Source: Ahniella affigens
GTDB taxonomy: Bacteria; Pseudomonadota; Gammaproteobacteria; Xanthomonadales; Ahniellaceae
Length of the DNA: 64,000 bases
Direction of reading: 5' to 3'
Assembly (NCBI RefSeq): GCF_003015185.1
Contig: NZ_CP027860.1
Span: 3,224,001 to 3,288,000 of the forward strand
Part shown: in pieces, positions 10,926 through 20,800 of the stretch
Numbering within the stretch: position 1 is the first letter of the stretch
Layout: every line of letters begins with the position of its first letter
The notes under the pieces: generated by a model
Told to the model about the DNA's origin: nothing
Seen by the model: only the letters and a program-made list of their open reading frames with translations
The model's database searches: none
Position numbers and translations under genes: made by a program

Positions 10926-13208
10926 TCAAGGAATGTGATAGGGCTTGAAGACAGGGAGCTTTTCAAGCAGCCCCACATCACTGCCGCGGCCATCGGAGAC
11001 CGAATAGACCAGTCTGCCGTCGGGCGCCTCGGCGATTCCCGAAGCATCGGGATAGCTGAGCGGCGTGACCAACATGCGCTCGATCGACAAGTCCGACATG
11101 GGCCCGCGATACAAGTAAGCACCGCGCGAATCGGCGTCCATCGCCACGAACTCATCGTGCTGGGTGATCAGCCAGCGCCGGTAATACTTCGGCATGGGCA
11201 ATGCGTCCAGAAGCATCGATTCCGTCGTGAATTTCAAGTCAGTGGCATACAGTCCAAAACGCCCGACCTTGGTGAATACGATGCGTTTGCGGAGGCTGTC
11301 GTACCATGCTGCGGCCACATCTGCGCGATGCGCGATCTCGCGCAGCCCGTCGCCCTCACGAACAAACAGTCCGAGTTCGCCTTCACGCTCGCCCACCCAC
11401 CCGATCAGCAGTTGGTCGCCCACGTATTGACCAAACCGGTACTCATGGGTCGGCAGCGGCAATTTGGTGGCACGGCGGCGGGCAACATCGATTTCGTACA
11501 ACCCAAACCCTTCCTGCCCGCTGCCGTTGATCAGGATACGCTGACCGTCTGCCGACCAGAACGGCGCGAATCGCGCCATCGGCATGACCGTGGGCACGGG
11601 CTCGGCACTTTCCGGACTGGCAAGCTGCACCAGCCAGACCAAAAACGCGCCGGATCGATCCGAGTAGAAGGCGGCTGATTTGCCGTCGGGTGAATAAGAC
11701 AGGAGCAAATCGCCCGCATTCGACGCAAACGGCAACGGCTCCGGCGCGGCGCCCGGGGCGTCGGACAATGCCAGCATTTGGGTTCGATCGTCGGAGCGCT
11801 CATAAACCATGTTGCCGGCCGCTGAGATGTCCGGGAACACGGCTTCTTCCAAGCGCGTCAAGCCCAAATCGCCAGTGGCGATATCGACCCGGAACAAACC
11901 AAGCCCCTCCGGATAGATTGCCGAGAACACGATCCCCAATCCATCGGGTGTGAAGTCCAGACCGCGAATATCAGTAGACAGCCGAGTCAGGCGTCTCGGG
12001 GTGCCGCCCTTGGCCGGCACGACCCAGATGTCTCCTGCGCTCAGACCCCGTCGAAACGCCAGCCATTGGCCATCCGGGGAAAAGCGCGGCTCGAAATCGA
12101 GATCCCCTTCCTGCACGGGGTACTCGATCGGTGACCAACGTCCGGTGGCCAGATCCAGCACGTGCAGGCTGCTGAACTCGCGCCCCTGCGTCGATCGAAT
12201 CGACATAACGAGCTGCCGATTGTCGGGCGACAAATCAAAAAATGGCAACGATGCCTGGCTGCAATCACCAAGCGCGCGCGGCACGCCACCCAATGCCGAC
12301 ACCATCATCAACGTGCAACCAGGGCCGTCACCCCGTCGAATGAACGCGATGTTCTGCCCATCTGTGGTCCAAATCGGTGCGTTGTCAGACAACGCGTCGT
12401 TGGAGTCGGTGAGTACGATCCGGCCGCCACCGACGTTTGCGGGCTGCAAGATCAACCTTGCGTGGTGAGCATCTGGCGCGAGACTCGAGTAGACCACACG
12501 CGTGCCGTCCGGACTGAGCCTTGGCATGTACTCGTGCGCGGGTGCGGATGCAATGATCACCGCGTTCTCGACCCAACCATCATTCCCAGCGTTACCAGCT
12601 GCCACTGGCGCGTCCCGGTCGCTGTCGGCTGCCCAAAACGCGGCGGCCATAGCAAGCCCCAGAACAAGCCACGCAGCCGCCCAAGCCACCGGCACGCGAT
12701 AACGCGCCAGCCAACTGGATTCCGGCGTGGCCGCAATCGATGCGGCATGATCGGGTTGCATGCGGGCTTGCGAGTCGCCAACAGGCGCGGTCCCGGAAAC
12801 GGCTGACGGCGTCACGACGCTCAAGCTCGGCAACGGCCGACTCGGCTTATCCAGGATGGTGACCTCAGCCAACAATCGATAGCCCATCTTGGCGATGGTC
12901 TCGATATAGCGCGGGTTTTCGGCATCGTCGCGAAACGCCTTGCGCAACGTCGTGATGGCCTGGGTGAGGACATCGCCCGTTGGCAGCGTGCCCGCCCACA
13001 CTCGGTCCATCAACCACTCGCGCTTGACCACCTGGCCTTGGGCAAGAATCAGCTCGGCCAACACCGCACGCGCCTTGTCGGTAATGCGATGCACTTGCCC
13101 GTTGCTCGGGTCGATGACCTCACGCGCCGCCAAATCCACTTCAAACGCTCCAATCTGCAGGCGCTGATCAGCCAAAGACGCAGCACGTTGGAGGTTCGAC
13201 AGCAACAT
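10926..13208 (-). CDS. CadC-like winged-helix regulator with periplasmic beta-propeller
   Basis: Predicted 760 residues. Residues about 15-110 form an OmpR-type winged helix (LVEL-type recognition region replaced by DVLTQAITTLRKAFRDD, then RYIETIAKMGYRLLA). A linker of about 60 residues leads to one membrane segment (VAWAAAWLVLGLAMAAAF). The remaining two thirds contain TolB/PD40-type propeller strands such as RLSPDGTRVVYSS, RFSPDGQWLAFRR and SYSPDGKSAAFYS. No receiver domain is present. Such proteins sense a periplasmic or envelope signal and regulate transcription directly from the membrane; ligand and targets are unknown. The ATG at 13208 is preferred over an upstream GTG at 13226. Confidence 0.88.
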   Translation of the reverse strand: MLLSNLQRAASLADQRLQIGAFEVDLAAREVIDPSNGQVHRITDKARAVLAELILAQGQVVKREWLMDRVWAGTLPTGDVLTQAITTLRKAFRDDAENPRYIETIAKMGYRLLAEVTILDKPSRPLPSLSVVTPSAVSGTAPVGDSQARMQPDHAASIAATPESSWLARYRVPVAWAAAWLVLGLAMAAAFWAADSDRDAPVAAGNAGNDGWVENAVIIASAPAHEYMPRLSPDGTRVVYSSLAPDAHHARLILQPANVGGGRIVLTDSNDALSDNAPIWTTDGQNIAFIRRGDGPGCTLMMVSALGGVPRALGDCSQASLPFFDLSPDNRQLVMSIRSTQGREFSSLHVLDLATGRWSPIEYPVQEGDLDFEPRFSPDGQWLAFRRGLSAGDIWVVPAKGGTPRRLTRLSTDIRGLDFTPDGLGIVFSAIYPEGLGLFRVDIATGDLGLTRLEEAVFPDISAAGNMVYERSDDRTQMLALSDAPGAAPEPLPFASNAGDLLLSYSPDGKSAAFYSDRSGAFLVWLVQLASPESAEPVPTVMPMARFAPFWSADGQRILINGSGQEGFGLYEIDVARRRATKLPLPTHEYRFGQYVGDQLLIGWVGEREGELGLFVREGDGLREIAHRADVAAAWYDSLRKRIVFTKVGRFGLYATDLKFTTESMLLDALPMPKYYRRWLITQHDEFVAMDADSRGAYLYRGPMSDLSIERMLVTPLSYPDASGIAEAPDGRLVYSVSDGRGSDVGLLEKLPVFKPYHIP

Positions 13209-13370
13209 GGTTAATCGGATCTCCACAAGTAGTTAGGGGCAGTCGCCTTCGTTGCAACCGAAACGTGGGACAGGGCGCGTTTCGCGCCTAGCCCCGGCAA
13301 GATTGATCTCATTGCGCGAAGAGTTGAACCGAACTCGGTCGGGGTGGATTCGGAATGCGCCAGGCATCCC

Positions 13371-13402
13371 GACCATTCAGACCATTCAGACCATTCAGAC
13401 CA
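13371..13402. repeat. 9-bp tandem repeat, about 3.5 units
   Basis: Three perfect copies of gaccattca start at 13371 and are followed by a partial copy (gacca). The tract lies about 165 bases upstream of the winged-helix regulator start, in its likely promoter region, so slippage could alter promoter spacing. It is not in a reading frame that I believe is translated. Confidence 0.7.
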
Positions 13403-13578
13403 GCTTCGGCGTCTCTTCAACGATGCGTCGAATCATGGAACTGGTTTAGTCCAGCGCACCCCAAATGTCACTAGGCTCAAAGTCATCGGCATGGTGATTT
13501 CAATTCATGCCCAATTCATGGATCGCCGCGACGCGCACAAACTCGGCATGTTTCGGGCCAGAACAGTTCGTTCTGGCA

Positions 13579-13612
13579 AAAAAAATGGCGACCGCAGCAG
13601 CTGCGATCGCCA
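13579..13612 (-). terminator. Rho-independent terminator after the EF-G-like gene
   Basis: On the minus strand an 11-bp stem with one wobble (ggcgatcgcag with ctgcggtcgcc) is followed by an unbroken run of eight T. It starts about 30 bases after the stop codon at 13642. Confidence 0.8.
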
Positions 13613-13641
13613 GTGCTATGCCAGACGCACACCGCGCCGAA

Positions 13642-15693
13642 TCAATCCTCGTCAGCTTTCGGCTTGAAGGCTTCCGATAGCTGCTTCTGGACAAGCGGTG
13701 GCACCGCCTCGTAGTGGCTGAACTCGATCGAATAACGCCCCATGCCACCACTGACGGCTTTCAACTCATTGGAATAGTCAGCAATCTCGGCCAACGGCAC
13801 CTGCGCCTTGACGATGATTTCGCCACCCCGCTGCGAATCGGTCCCATTGATGCGCGCGCGCTTGGTCGCGAGACCACCGGTGACATCGCCCATCGCCGTT
13901 TCAGGCACCACCACATCGAGGTTGACGATTGGCTCCAGAATGATCGGACGAGCTTTGGTGATGGCGTCGAGAAACGCCTTCTTGCCTGCCGAGACAAATG
14001 CCACTTCCTTCGAATCGACCGGATGGTGCTTGCCATCGTAGACAATCACGCGCACGTCCTGAAGCAAATAGCCGGCAATCGCGCCGTGATCCAACACCAT
14101 CCGAACGCCCTTCTCGATGGCGGGCAGGAACTGCCCCGGAATCGAACCGCCGACGACTTCGTCAACGAACTCAAAACCCCCGCCACGCGGCAGTGGTTCA
14201 ATGCGCAGAAACACCTCACCAAATTGACCCGCACCACCTGTCTGCTTCTTGTGCCGGTGATGCCCGTCGGCGTTGGACGACACGGTTTCGCGATAGGCAA
14301 TCTTGGGCGGCCGCGATTTGACTTCCACCTGATAGCGCTCTTTCAGTCGCTCCAACATGACTCGCAAGTGCAACTCGCCGAGGCCGCGAATGACGGTCTC
14401 GTTGAGCTCTTTGTTGTGCTCAACCCGAAAGCAAGGATCTTCCTCCTCCAGCTTGTGCAACGCCGAGCCAAGCTTCTGCTCCTGACCGCGCGTTGCCGGC
14501 TCGATGGCCAGACCAAACATCGGCTGCGGGAAATCGATCGGCTTCAGGCGGATGTGATCCTCGTCATGGGAATCGTGCAGGATTGCATCGAAGTGGATTT
14601 CCTCCACCTTGGCCACCGCCGCGATGTCACCCGGAATCGCGTCGTCAATTTCCTGGTGATCCTTGCCACGGAGCTTGAATAAATGCCCGACTTTGAACGG
14701 CTTTTTGCCATCGTCGACAAACAACTGGGTATCGCGCTTGACCGTACCTTGATAGATCCGGAACACCCCGAGCTTGCCCACGAAAGGATCGTTGATGATC
14801 TTGAACACATCGGCAACCACATGCTTCTTCGGATCCGGCTCCGCCTGGAACGATTCGGCACTACTCGCCTCGCCTTTACTGAACAACGGCGGGTTGCCCT
14901 CCAACGGCGATGGCATCAACTTCTCGAACAAGTCCAAGAGCTCCGTGACACCAGCCCCAGTCCGGGCCGACACAAAACAAATCGGAACCAGATGCCCTTC
15001 GCGAAGACACTGCTCGAACGCATCATGCAGTTCCTCGCCACTGAGGCCTTCCTCGCCTTCTTCCAGGTAATGCCCCATCACCGATTCATTAATTTCAACG
15101 ACTTGATCGATGATTCGTTGATGCGCCTCTTTGACCGACGAAAAGTCGGCCTCGCCATCTGGCTTGAAGAAGCAGTCGACCACCGCATTGCCCTGCTTCG
15201 CCGGCAGGTTGATGGGCAGACACTCCGAACCGAACGCTTCGCGCAACTGCTCGACCAGCATCTCCAGATCAGCCTCGGCGTGATCGATCTTGTTGACGAT
15301 CAAGAGGCGACACAGACGCCGCGCCTTCGCGTACTCCATCATGCGCGCCGAACTGTGTTCGACGCCATTGACCGCATTGACGACGATGGCGCACGTCTCG
15401 ACCGCCGCGAGTGCCGACAGTGTTGGCCCCCGAAAATCCGGATAGCCTGGGGTGTCGATCAGGTTGACGTGAATGCCCCCATGATCAATCGATGCAATGG
15501 CGCTGTTCAGCGAATGCTGACGATCTTTTTCCATCGGGTCGGAATCCGAGACGGTCGAACCGCGCTCGACCGAACCCATGGTCTGAATGGTGCCACCGGC
15601 CGCCAATAAGGCCTCGAACAGGGTGGTTTTCCCGGCACCGGAGTGCCCCGTCAAGGCAATGTTGCGGATCTGCTGCGTACTGTACTTCGGCAT
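13642..15693 (-). CDS. EF-G-like translational GTPase (EF-G2 type)
   Basis: Predicted 683 residues. The GTPase motifs are GHSGAGKTTL (G1), DTPGYPDF (G3) and NKIDHA (G4); domains II-V follow, with the domain IV segment HRHKKQTGGAGQFGEV and the domain V segment MGRYSIEFSHYEAVP. Canonical EF-G has DTPGH at switch II; here the catalytic-position His is Tyr, and the P-loop lacks the AHIDAGKTT form. Both changes are typical of the EF-G2/FusA2 paralogue group, whose role is not the main translocation step. The start at 15693 (MPKYST) follows a GGGAGGGA site. The gene stands alone and has its own terminator. Confidence 0.9.
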   Translation of the reverse strand: MPKYSTQQIRNIALTGHSGAGKTTLFEALLAAGGTIQTMGSVERGSTVSDSDPMEKDRQHSLNSAIASIDHGGIHVNLIDTPGYPDFRGPTLSALAAVETCAIVVNAVNGVEHSSARMMEYAKARRLCRLLIVNKIDHAEADLEMLVEQLREAFGSECLPINLPAKQGNAVVDCFFKPDGEADFSSVKEAHQRIIDQVVEINESVMGHYLEEGEEGLSGEELHDAFEQCLREGHLVPICFVSARTGAGVTELLDLFEKLMPSPLEGNPPLFSKGEASSAESFQAEPDPKKHVVADVFKIINDPFVGKLGVFRIYQGTVKRDTQLFVDDGKKPFKVGHLFKLRGKDHQEIDDAIPGDIAAVAKVEEIHFDAILHDSHDEDHIRLKPIDFPQPMFGLAIEPATRGQEQKLGSALHKLEEEDPCFRVEHNKELNETVIRGLGELHLRVMLERLKERYQVEVKSRPPKIAYRETVSSNADGHHRHKKQTGGAGQFGEVFLRIEPLPRGGGFEFVDEVVGGSIPGQFLPAIEKGVRMVLDHGAIAGYLLQDVRVIVYDGKHHPVDSKEVAFVSAGKKAFLDAITKARPIILEPIVNLDVVVPETAMGDVTGGLATKRARINGTDSQRGGEIIVKAQVPLAEIADYSNELKAVSGGMGRYSIEFSHYEAVPPLVQKQLSEAFKPKADED

Positions 15694-16022
15694 AGCAAAC
15701 GTCCCTCCCGGTTCAGATTGGCGACCAGTCCCCATTGACTGGCTTTGGTCCGAATCTGTCAGCGAGCGGGGGTTTGGTCAAGCACCACCGTCAATGCATG
15801 TCGCAGTCAATTGTGCTACGCGGCAATCCCCGCACGGGTGCGATTGCTGAGCGAAACCAACAGCGGCCAACGCACACTGCGGCCGAGACCGTCGCGGCAA
15901 GCGCGCCGGATTCGAATCCCAATCATTCAAACAATCCTTGCGCACATTGACAAACCGCCTGCGGCGCGGCGACGCTCGGGCCGCCCTGGGCGCTGCCTGG
16001 ACCCAAATTGCACGGAGCCCCC
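15694..16022. other. Divergent intergenic region
   Basis: This 329-bp gap lies between the divergently oriented EF-G-like and YfcC-like genes and must carry both promoters. I could not pick out a convincing promoter pair. No gene or clear repeat was seen. Confidence 0.4.
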
Positions 16023-17378
16023 ATGTCGATCCGCCTGCCGCACCCGTTGATCCTCTTGCTGGCCTGCGTGGTGCTCGCGGCGCTGGCAACCCATTGGCTG
16101 CCGGCCGGGCAGTTTGAGCGTCGCGCCGACCCCGAAACCGGCGCCGAGTTGGTAGTCCCCGGTTCGTATCATGCGGTGCCAGAAGCGCCGGTGTCGGTCA
16201 TGCAAACGCTGGTCGCGGTTCCCAAGGGCATGGTGGCCGCTGGGCAAGTCATTGCTACGGTGTTTCTGGTTGGCGGTGCGTTCGTGGTGATCGACCGGAC
16301 GGGCGCGCTGCGCCTGGCCTTGCTGGCGCTCGCGCGCGTGCTGAATCGGCGCCGCGCACTCGCGATTCCCGCTTGCTGTTTGTTTTTCGCAGCCGGCGGT
16401 GTGCTCGAAAACATGCAGGAAGAGATCATTGCTCTGGCACCGATTCTCGTACTGTTGGCAACGCAATTGGGGTTCGATCGAATCACCGCGGTGGCCATGA
16501 GTGCTGGCGCGGCGGCGGTGGGCGCGGCGATGAGTCCGATCAATCCATTTCAGGTCATGCTGGCGCAAAAGAGTGCGGAATTGGCGCCGTTCACGAACGT
16601 CGGCTTGCGACTGGTGCTGCTCGTGCTGGCCGTGGGCTTTTGGATCGCGTGGACGCTGAGGCATGCGCGCCGCCACCAGATCGAGCCGCCGGTCGAAGCC
16701 GGGATTCGCACCGCAGCCGACAGCAAACCGGGCCTGTCGGCCACGCGAACCGGATTGATTCTGGGATCAGTCGTGGCTGGCTTCGGGCTGTTTGTCTTTG
16801 GTCTCATTTACTGGAGTTACGGCTTCGACGAACTGTCCGCGATCTTTCTGGTGGTCGGACTGTTTGCCGGCATCGTGGGCGGGCTCGGCATCAGTGGCAC
16901 GGCCGAAGCGTTCGGCGAAGGATTCCGCGAGATGGCGGTCGCCGGTCTGCTGATCGGATTTGCCCGAGCCATTTTTGTCGTGCTGGAGCAGGGGCATGTG
17001 ATCGACACGATCGTCTACGGGCTGTCATCCCCGTTGCAGAATCAACCACCGGTATTGGCGGCGCTGGGCATGATGGGCGCGCAAACCTTGATCCATTTCC
17101 CCGTGCCAAGCGTCAGCGGCCAGGCCGTGTTGACGATGCCGGTCATGGCACCCGTTGCCGATGTCATCGGCTTTAGCAGACAAGTGGCCGTGTTGGCGTT
17201 CCAGAGCGGCGGTGGTCTGGCCGAACTGATCACCCCGACCAACGGCGCGATGATGGCGGTCTTGGCAGGCGCGGGTGTGCGCTTTGAGGCGTGGCTCCGT
17301 TTTGTCTTGCCCGCGTATCTGATTCTGATGGCGATGGCGGCTTTGGCGCTGGTTTATGCCGTCGCGACGAACTGGTGA
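16023..17378 (+). CDS. YfcC/DcuC-type membrane transporter
   Basis: Predicted 451 residues with about 11 hydrophobic segments. The start (MSIRLPHPLILLL) leads straight into the first membrane helix. The early segment HWLPAGQFERR and later conserved loops (GGVLENMQEEIIALAPI; MSPINPFQVMLAQ; SVSGQAVLTMPVMAP; SGGGLAELITPTNG) match the YfcC family of the C4-dicarboxylate/basic amino acid carriers. The substrate is uncertain; arginine/ornithine-like amino acids or dicarboxylates are known in the family. GGAG lies five bases before the ATG; an upstream TTG is rejected. The gene is followed by the REP array. Confidence 0.82.
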   Translation: MSIRLPHPLILLLACVVLAALATHWLPAGQFERRADPETGAELVVPGSYHAVPEAPVSVMQTLVAVPKGMVAAGQVIATVFLVGGAFVVIDRTGALRLALLALARVLNRRRALAIPACCLFFAAGGVLENMQEEIIALAPILVLLATQLGFDRITAVAMSAGAAAVGAAMSPINPFQVMLAQKSAELAPFTNVGLRLVLLVLAVGFWIAWTLRHARRHQIEPPVEAGIRTAADSKPGLSATRTGLILGSVVAGFGLFVFGLIYWSYGFDELSAIFLVVGLFAGIVGGLGISGTAEAFGEGFREMAVAGLLIGFARAIFVVLEQGHVIDTIVYGLSSPLQNQPPVLAALGMMGAQTLIHFPVPSVSGQAVLTMPVMAPVADVIGFSRQVAVLAFQSGGGLAELITPTNGAMMAVLAGAGVRFEAWLRFVLPAYLILMAMAALALVYAVATNW

Positions 17379-17417
17379 GCCGGGTGGGGCAGTGAGGCAG
17401 CGGACTGGCCGGCGCTT

Positions 17418-17850
17418 TGTGGGAGGGCCTTCAGGCCCGAACCAATCTTGCCGCAGGCCCTATTCGCGGCTGAAGCCGCTCCCACAAACTCGCCTTTTTG
17501 TAGGAGGGCCTTCAGGCCCCAATCAAACTTGCCGCAAGCCCTATTCGCGGCTGAAGCCGCTCCCACAAACTCGCCTTTTTGTAGGAGGGCCTTCAGGCCC
17601 CAATCAAACTTGCCGCAAGCCCTATTCGCGGCTGAAGCCGCTCCCACAAATTCGCTTTTTGTAGGAGGGCCTTCAGGCCCGAACCAATCTTGCCGCAAGC
17701 CCTATTCACGGCTGAAGCCGCTCCCACAAACTCGCCTTTTGTGGGAGGGCCTTCAGGCCCGAACCAATCTTGCCGCAAGCCCTATTCGCGGCTGAAGCCG
17801 CTCCCACAAATTCGCCTTTTGTGGGAGGGCCTTTAGGCCCGAACCAATCT
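17418..17850. repeat. Tandem REP array, 80-bp period
   Basis: Five full units start at about 17420, 17500, 17581, 17661 and 17741, and a half unit starts at 17821. Each unit holds two facing palindromes, tgggagggccttcaggccc and gcggctgaagccgctccca, about 30 bases apart. Neighbouring units are almost identical. This is a BIME-like array of the REP type common in Pseudomonas and Xanthomonadales. It fills the space between the transporter and the convergent BNR gene. No RAYT transposase gene is in the window. Confidence 0.9.
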
Positions 17851-17867
17851 TGCGGCCAGCCGCCCCA

Positions 17868-20800
17868 TCATCGACACAACGTGCCCGCCGTGATGCGCGA
17901 CAATGGAATCACGCCGGTCCGGCGCTGACCGGCGACATCGAGTTCGTATTCCGCTTGCATCGCGGTACAAGAGGCGCTCGTCAATCGCAGCGTGCCAACC
18001 GGCGTATTCGTAATGCCGCCCGCCTGATCAATCCGGCCGCCGGTAGTCAAAATCACATTCAACGTTGCCGTATTGCCGGAAATCGGCCCGATCGCTGCCA
18101 ACCACATCGGCGATTGCCGGCCATTGCCCAACACGTCGGCAAAATCATAGGTGAACCACGTCGCAATCATCTGATTCTGATTCGGCATCGTTTCCAGAAT
18201 CAGCCCCTGCCCGGGCTTGCTCGCGTCATGCCACGCACCGGTGTGGCCATACTGGAATAAGTCGGGCGTTGCCGGTCTCGGCAGAATGCTGAAGGCACCC
18301 TCGCCACTGGTCCGGAACAAGTCGCAGACCGTATCCGGGCTCAGCCGCGTCAGCGGAATCTGCCCGACCGCCGCCGCACCATCAATCGTCAACGAATAGC
18401 TGGCCTGCGCCGACGCACAACTATTCATCGTCAACGTCACCGTTCCAACCGGAACTTGCGCGCTTGGATCGCCAGCATCGAACACGCCGTCAGCAGCGGC
18501 CGACACATTGAACGTGACCACACCATTGCTGACCGCCCCAAGACCAAGGAGCCACAGATTCTTGGTCCGCGTCGCACGGGCGCCGTCCGGCAAGAACGTG
18601 TACCAGGACATCAACATCTGATCCGTCTCAGGTAAGGCCAGCAGTTGCATGCCCTGCCCGTCCACGCCCTGCTCCACCCACAACCCACTCCAACCCGGGT
18701 TGACCTTCGGCAACGGTAAGGCACTCAAGCTCGTCCGGAAAATCCCGCGGCCATAGGTAAACGCAAACAGTTCATGCCCCGTCGGCGCCGACACCGCCTG
18801 CAGACGTTCGATCAGCACATTGCCAAGCCCCGAAGCATCGGCTTGCCAAGTCGCACCGTTGTTGAGCCCGACGAACAGACCAATATCCGTACCAAGCAAA
18901 TAGCGTGACCCATCGCGCGGATCGACCAACAGACTGTGCGCCGGAACATCAGGCAGCTTGGTGGACGGATCCGTCCCATCGATTGCAACGAAGGTCTGCC
19001 CCCCATCGGTCGATCGAAACACCTTGTCGCCACCAAAATTGGAGTACACGACAAAAATCCGATTCTGATTCGCCGGATCGATGGTGATCGAAGCCACGAA
19101 TCCCGTGCGGGGCCGCACGACGCGCCAGGTCGGCGTATTCGCATTGGCATTGTCTGTGATCGCAACCGCACCCGAATCGAAACCAACCGCCACGCGCAGG
19201 TTGTTGAACTCGGATACTTCGATTGCCGACACCTGACCCCGGCTCGGGTCCAGGCTGGTCGTCGAAATTGCCTGCCAGTTGTTGCCTCGATTGAGACTCC
19301 GATACACCACGCGTCCGCCGGTGTAGAGGGTATTAGGGTTTACCCGGTCGATCGCCATTGGGGTGATGAACTGATAGTCAGCGCTGTTGGCACCAATGCC
19401 ATTGGCTATACCAACACTGGTCTGACCACCATCTTGACTGCGCTGCAAGTTCGCCCATTGCGATGCGTAATAGAGGACACTGGGCGTGCGCGGATCTACC
19501 AGCGTGTACGCGCCATCGCCACCGTAGATATCGCGCCACCGCTGCGAATCGTCACTCGGCCCCGCCATCGTGCCATTGTCCTGCATTCCGCCGGCAATCA
19601 CCGAGAGGTCTTCGGCGACGCTCCCGTGATAGAACTGCATGACGTAGTAACCGTTGTTGCGATTCTGCCAAACCACCTCGATACCCGCCTCCGTACAGAC
19701 ACTGGTCCCGCCGAAGCCCATGGCGTTGTCGGTCGATTGGATTCCGCCATCGTTGCCGACAAACAACGTGGTCTTATCGACCTCATCGTAACCGGGCTCG
19801 AATGCGATCACATGCTGGTCGGCGTGCGCAAAGGCGGGTGCATTCTCATCCAGACTCCATCGGGAAATCGGCGCGAAATTGCCGCCGCCATCGCCCGATC
19901 GGTATAGATCCACCCCGCCCGTATAAATCACGTTTTCGTTCAAAGGATGGACGGCAATCGCATTGTGATACCAGCCGCCCCCGGCAATGCTGTTCAAGGT
20001 CCGGCAGTCCTCGCTCAAGTTGAAGTAATTGCTGAGCAGCAAGTTGCCATTCGTCGCCGCGGTCGTACGCTCGTAGCGCGTCGTCCAGGTGGCGCCGCCG
20101 TCACTGGAGCGGACCACCCGGCGCACACCGTAGTCAATCGGATCCGCCGACAGGCCATACACCACCGATGTATTACTCGGCGCCACCGCAAGCCCCGTGC
20201 GCCCCACGCCATTGTCGCCGTACACTTTCGTCCAGGTCTCGCCCCGGTTGCCCGACATCCACACGCCGCCCGCACTGTGCATGCCGCAAGACACCAGAAC
20301 CCGTGATGTTGCGGCGCTGTAGGCGAGATCGCTACAGCCTTCAACAATTGGCACCTGCAGCACGCGCGTGAAACTCTGGCCGCGATTGTCACTGGCCCAA
20401 ACACCGGTGCGAGTGGCCGCCAAGAGACGGCCGTCCGGCAACAGCAACAAGCGATTCACATAGTCGAAATCCGACTTGCCTGCCGTGGCTGAGAGCTGCA
20501 ACCAACTCTGCCCACCATCGTCGGACGCAAAGATGCCATCACCCCGCACACCACGACTGCGCGACACCGGCCGATTGACGTAAAAGCCCTCGCCCGTCCC
20601 AACGTAGAGCCGACCCGAGTTCGGCTCCTGAACAATACTGGTGACCGCCAGATTCGCCATGTCGTCACTCGGCAAATTCCAGGAGTTGCCGGCATCGATG
20701 CTCTTCCAAACCCCGCCACTCGCAGCGCCCGCATACATGGTGCGTGAGTTGCCCGTATCAAACCAAATCGCCCGAGTCCGGCCCCCAACAAGATTCGGCC

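Larger units (their letters stand above)
13209..13641. other. Intergenic region
   Basis: This 433-bp gap separates two minus-strand genes. It contains the EF-G terminator (13579-13612), an adjoining hairpin (ccagaac with gttctgg) and the 9-bp tandem repeat. I see no gene in it. Confidence 0.5.

Noticed and set aside
15906-15920. ggattcgaatccc, similar to a tRNA T-arm
   Set aside because: No matching acceptor, D-arm or anticodon stem surrounds it; it is simply a short palindrome.
17418-17850. Regular 80-bp repeats that could suggest a CRISPR array
   Set aside because: The whole unit is repeated with no unique spacers, the units are REP-type facing palindromes, and no cas gene is nearby.
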